Positions 61,091 through 64,000 of a stretch of 64,000 nt of DNA are shown here, one piece after another; the stretch's first letter is position 1; every line of letters begins with the position of its first letter. The notes under the pieces were generated by a model that did not search any database, was not told where the DNA came from, and worked only from the letters and a program-made list of their open reading frames with translations. The position numbers were made by a program, and so were the translations under genes. Origin of the DNA: Sphingomonas populi. Its GTDB lineage: Bacteria; Pseudomonadota; Alphaproteobacteria; Sphingomonadales; Sphingomonadaceae. Where the stretch lies: the NCBI RefSeq assembly GCF_004208535.1, contig NZ_SGIS01000009.1, positions 62,001-126,000 on the forward strand, given 5' to 3'.

Positions 61091-63394
61091 TCAGAAGCTC
61101 TTGCGCACGTTGATGCCGATCGTCCTCGGTGCTGCGGAGGTGGCGGAATAGGAGTTCGCGGTGGAGGATTGCGACGCGCGGTTGATCGCAACCGCATCGA
61201 ACAGGTTGTTGACGAACAGATAGACGCCGGCGTCGCTCTGCTTGAGATCGACGCCGATGCGAACATTGGTCAACGAATAAGCCGCCATCTTTACACGGTA
61301 GACGTTGGTCGGGCGGAATTCCGAGAAAGACGACCCGACATAATTGACGTCCGCGCGCGCGAAGAAATCAAGACCGGTGCTAAGCGGCGCGGTATATTCC
61401 GCGCCGGCAGACCCGGCCCAGTTCGGGATGTACGGGATGCGGTCCCCCACCCGGCCAGCGGCGACGACCGAGGCGTTGACCTGGTCCTGCGTCAGTCGCG
61501 GATCGATATAATTGCCCGAGACGGTGAGTTGCAGCCCGCGCGTCGGCCGGACGAACGCTTCGGCTTCGACACCCCGGATGCGGGCAGCGCCGGCGTTGGA
61601 CAGGAAGCTGAACGCGCCGTTGGTGGTGCGGCCGCTGACCTGGATGTTGGTCCAGTCGATCTGATAGGCGGCTAGGTTCAGCGTCAGCTTGCGGTCAAGC
61701 AGGCCGAGCTTGGCCCCGATCTCATAGTTCCACAGGCTGTCCGACGTATACGGGGTGAGGTCCGCCGACAGGCCGATCACCTGGTTGGCGCCGCCCGGAC
61801 GGAAGCCCTGCGACGCGGTGGCGTAGACCATCATGTCGGTGGTCGCCTGCCACGATGCGTTGAACTTGAGCAACGTGCCGCTTTCGGAAGAATCCACCGA
61901 GGATAGCGGACGCGCTGGCGCGCCGATCAGCGTCCACGCGATGTCCGTGAAACCCTGCACCGTCTTGTTGTAGCTGAAGTAGCGGATGCCCGCAGTCAGT
62001 CCGATCGCCGGCGTGGGGTGGAAGGTACCCTCGCCGAACGCGGCATATTGTTCGAGCTTGTCGAAAATCTCGCGACGATAGAAGATTTGGTTGGGCGTGA
62101 TGATGTCCCCGGTCACCTTGTCGGCGCGCACGTCCTCCGATGTCACGTCGTTCTTGCGGTTCTGATAGAAACCGCCAACCGTCCAGTCGAACAGATGCGT
62201 ACCGTTCGAACTGATCCGCAATTCTTGCGTGAAATCCTTGGTCGAACCGGGATAATAGATCGCAGCCGGGCTCAGGCTGTCGATGTAGCCGTAGTAACTG
62301 GTAAGCTGGCTGGCGGAACAGGGGGCACCACCGCTCGCGTTGACATACGCCGCGCATTTGGCGGCGGTGCGGTAGCTGCCGATATAATAGCTGTCGTCCG
62401 CCGCATATGCGGAGCGGCGATGCTGGTAGGATGTGATCGACGTCACCGAGGCGGAACCGAGGTCCAGTTTGCCGGTGAGGTTGTAGATCTGGGAGCGATC
62501 GGTGTAGGGCAGCATCACCTGCGTCGCCGCCTTGTAATCGCCGACTGCGGGGTTCCAGCTCGCCGAATACGCATCGGTATTCTCGATCATCGCCGAGCCA
62601 TCGATCGTCAGGTTGGACGATGGCGTCAGGCGCACCATCAGTCGGCCGCCGGTCGCTGTATAGTCGTTGACGTTCTTGCGGTTGAGGAAGCTGTTATCGA
62701 TATAACCGTCGGCGTCGCGGCGATACAGCACTGCACGCACTGCCAGCAGATCGCTGACGAGAGGAACGTTGACCATGCCCTGGACGAAATAGCCCAGGCC
62801 GCCGCCCTTTGTTCCGGCGACCTGCGATTCGATCTTGCCCTCATAGTCCTGGGTTGGCTTGTTGAGGATGACCCGGATCGCGCCGCCCATCGAACTCGCA
62901 CCATATAGCGTACCCTGCGGGCCGCGTAGCACTTCGATGCGATTGACGTCGAACAAGGTGAAATCGGCGGTACGCCCGGCCGCATCGCTCGACACGCCCA
63001 CCGAACCGGTCACCGGGGTATCGTCATAATAGACGCCCACCGTGGCTTCACCGGACGTCTGCACGCCGCGCAGACTGACACGCCGCTGGCCGGGACCGTT
63101 ATCCTGGATGCGCAGGCTCGGCACGAACTTGGCGTAATCGGCGATGTTGGTGACACCGGCGTTGGTCAGCGTCTGGCCCGTCAGCGCGGTGATCGCCATC
63201 GGCGTCTTCTGCAATGAGGTGTCGCGACGGGTCGCGGTGACGACGATATCGCCGTCGGACTCACCGGAATCCGCGACTGAGGCCCGCGTCGGTGTGTCGG
63301 TGGCTTGCGCGTGGGCCGCAGCGGCAAAGCCGATCGAAAGCGCCAATGTCGCCGTGCAACCAAGCACGCGGGATTTTGCCGAGATCATGCGCAT
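61091..63394 (-). CDS. TonB-dependent receptor linked to M14 peptidase
   Basis: 767 residues from ATG at 63394, preceded by AAGGGG; a second ATG lies two codons later. The signal peptide ends at AHAQ (~residue 30). The TonB-box-like DGDIVVTATRRDTSLQKTP leads to a plug with SLRIQDNGPGQRRVSLRGVQ, VNRIEVLRGPQGTLYG and GGAIRVILNKP. The barrel contains FRPGGANQVIGL and ends in TIGINVRKSF with terminal Phe. The family is the sphingomonad pesticin/FyuA-like group, used for many organic substrates besides iron chelates. Pairing with a carboxypeptidase and a HutC-like box upstream suggests peptide import, inferred and not shown. Confidence 0.92.
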   Translation of the reverse strand: MRMISAKSRVLGCTATLALSIGFAAAAHAQATDTPTRASVADSGESDGDIVVTATRRDTSLQKTPMAITALTGQTLTNAGVTNIADYAKFVPSLRIQDNGPGQRRVSLRGVQTSGEATVGVYYDDTPVTGSVGVSSDAAGRTADFTLFDVNRIEVLRGPQGTLYGASSMGGAIRVILNKPTQDYEGKIESQVAGTKGGGLGYFVQGMVNVPLVSDLLAVRAVLYRRDADGYIDNSFLNRKNVNDYTATGGRLMVRLTPSSNLTIDGSAMIENTDAYSASWNPAVGDYKAATQVMLPYTDRSQIYNLTGKLDLGSASVTSITSYQHRRSAYAADDSYYIGSYRTAAKCAAYVNASGGAPCSASQLTSYYGYIDSLSPAAIYYPGSTKDFTQELRISSNGTHLFDWTVGGFYQNRKNDVTSEDVRADKVTGDIITPNQIFYRREIFDKLEQYAAFGEGTFHPTPAIGLTAGIRYFSYNKTVQGFTDIAWTLIGAPARPLSSVDSSESGTLLKFNASWQATTDMMVYATASQGFRPGGANQVIGLSADLTPYTSDSLWNYEIGAKLGLLDRKLTLNLAAYQIDWTNIQVSGRTTNGAFSFLSNAGAARIRGVEAEAFVRPTRGLQLTVSGNYIDPRLTQDQVNASVVAAGRVGDRIPYIPNWAGSAGAEYTAPLSTGLDFFARADVNYVGSSFSEFRPTNVYRVKMAAYSLTNVRIGVDLKQSDAGVYLFVNNLFDAVAINRASQSSTANSYSATSAAPRTIGINVRKSF

Positions 63395-63478
63395 AGGGGT
63401 CCCCTTGTTTTTGTTGTTTCCGCTCTCCTGCAAATTCGCCTCTAGGGGCGCTTCTCGACTCCGATGATGATGCAAATA

Positions 63479-63492
63479 TAATGTCTAGACAA
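63479..63492. promoter_or_regulatory. Second HutC-like operator, upstream of the TonB receptor
   Basis: TAATGTCTAGACAA differs at one base from the box at 56289 and contains GTCTAGAC, again GT-N-TA-N-AC; the core TGTCTAGACA is a perfect palindrome. It lies 85 bases upstream of the receptor ATG in an AT-rich promoter stretch (AAATATTATTGCTTACAAAG nearby). Confidence 0.6.
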
Positions 63493-63499
63493 GAAATAT

Positions 63500-64000
63500 T
63501 ATTGCTTACAAAGTGGGCAATCCAAAGAATCCTTGCTTATAATTTAAGCAAACCGTGCATTTCGGGCTCAACTGCGTGAGGTAATCGCCCCCGATCACAG
63601 CGGCCGGTGATCCTGCCGCCTGTGAAGGGTCGCAAGAGTGATGCCCTGCGGCGGAGGACAGACACGTTCAAGCCGCTCGCAAGGATGGCGACGGATCGCA
63701 AAGATCAGGGATGCGCGGCGCGATCGCCGCCACCCGCCGAAAGCCCAAGCCCAGGCAGGGTAACTGCCTGCCCGCTACTTGGGCCGAGAAGCGAGCCAGC
63801 GCGGTGGTGGGCGCGGTCGAGGATCGGCCCATCTGTTCGCGCGGTCCGGCGCGTTGCGCCAGACTGAAGGGTGAATTGGACTGGGTCGCTCAGTCCCAGT
63901 GTCCCAGCCAAAAGACGCCGCGCCGATGGCGCCGTGTATCCCCTCCGAAAGGGCTTCGCTCTCTTCGAGGCGCTGCGGATTAATGGGCTGGTCGGCCCAC
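63500..64000. other. Terminal 500 bases without a recognised gene
   Basis: The first ~60 bases are AT-rich promoter sequence of the TonB receptor. After that the GC content rises and short frames are open on both strands (for example 63711-63983 plus, 63705-63911 minus), but none has a family signature, a good ribosome binding site or a convincing residue pattern. An imperfect hairpin (GGACTGGG with CCCAGTGTCC) occurs at about 63880-63905. It may be a decayed gene or the flank of a feature beyond the window. Confidence 0.4.

Noticed and set aside
63711..63983. 90-codon plus-strand frame at the right edge, considered as a transposase remnant
   Set aside because: No DDE, HTH or other transposase motif could be identified, so a mobile-element call is not supported.
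63960..64000. GGCTGGTCGGCCCAC at the window end, considered as the 3' end of a minus-strand tRNA
   Set aside because: No T-loop consensus is visible before the window ends, so the call cannot be supported.

Overview
The window is GC-rich chromosomal DNA from an alphaproteobacterium, most likely a sphingomonad (Sphingomonas or a close relative). This rests on the style of the proteins (large TonB-dependent receptors, Tat-exported glycosidases, a DUF6356 protein), the compact operons with 4-base ATGA overlaps, and intergenic palindromic repeats of a kind I recall from Sphingomonadales. No rRNA, tRNA, CRISPR array, intact insertion sequence, phage gene or recognised defence system was seen. The window is a housekeeping region followed by a dense series of catabolic loci.

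Positions 1-7700 hold housekeeping genes: the 5' part of polA, a divergent pair that looks like murein-peptide recycling (a MurC/Mpl-type ligase and an S66 LD-carboxypeptidase), thrS and several small conserved or orphan proteins. Positions 7988-14394 form a glyoxylate-shunt locus: aceA, an unlisted 57-codon gene and a malate synthase G gene on the minus strand, flanked by an IclR-type regulator and a divergent ScfR/RamB-type regulator. Positions 14420-19114 are an iron-uptake pair: a PepSY-flavodoxin-reductase fusion divergent from a siderophore-type TonB receptor, with a candidate Fur-like dyad between them.

Positions 19218-43825 are a glycan-utilization region centred on N-acetylglucosamine (GlcNAc). 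A GH2 beta-galactosidase and a GntR regulator converge on a minus-strand operon nagB-II, nagA, ptsP (IIA-HPr-EI), nagE (IICB). Together these would import and phosphorylate GlcNAc and convert it to fructose-6-phosphate. Divergent from this operon is a TonB receptor followed by GH89 alpha-N-acetylglucosaminidase, NagX, GH31, GH1, then GH35 and GH29 enzymes around a palindromic operator. The enzyme set suggests a branched glycan bearing alpha-GlcNAc, galactose and fucose, or two mixed targets.

Positions 43914-46420 hold small DNA and protein metabolism genes (DksA/TraR-like, HhH protein, exonuclease III, proline iminopeptidase). Positions 46463-50279 encode a three-subunit molybdenum hydroxylase of the PaoABC type. 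Positions 50452-58399 carry a complete histidine-utilization system, hutI-H-G-U-D divergent from hutF-hutC, which is the formimidoylglutamate deiminase/deformylase route.

Positions 58438-63394 encode a TonB receptor and an exported M14 metallopeptidase. The most interesting observation is that a 14-base sequence in the hutI/hutF promoter region, matching the HutC-subfamily operator signature, recurs with one difference just upstream of this receptor. That suggests a HutC-controlled module coupling peptide capture to histidine catabolism. The last 500 bases hold no gene I can recognise.
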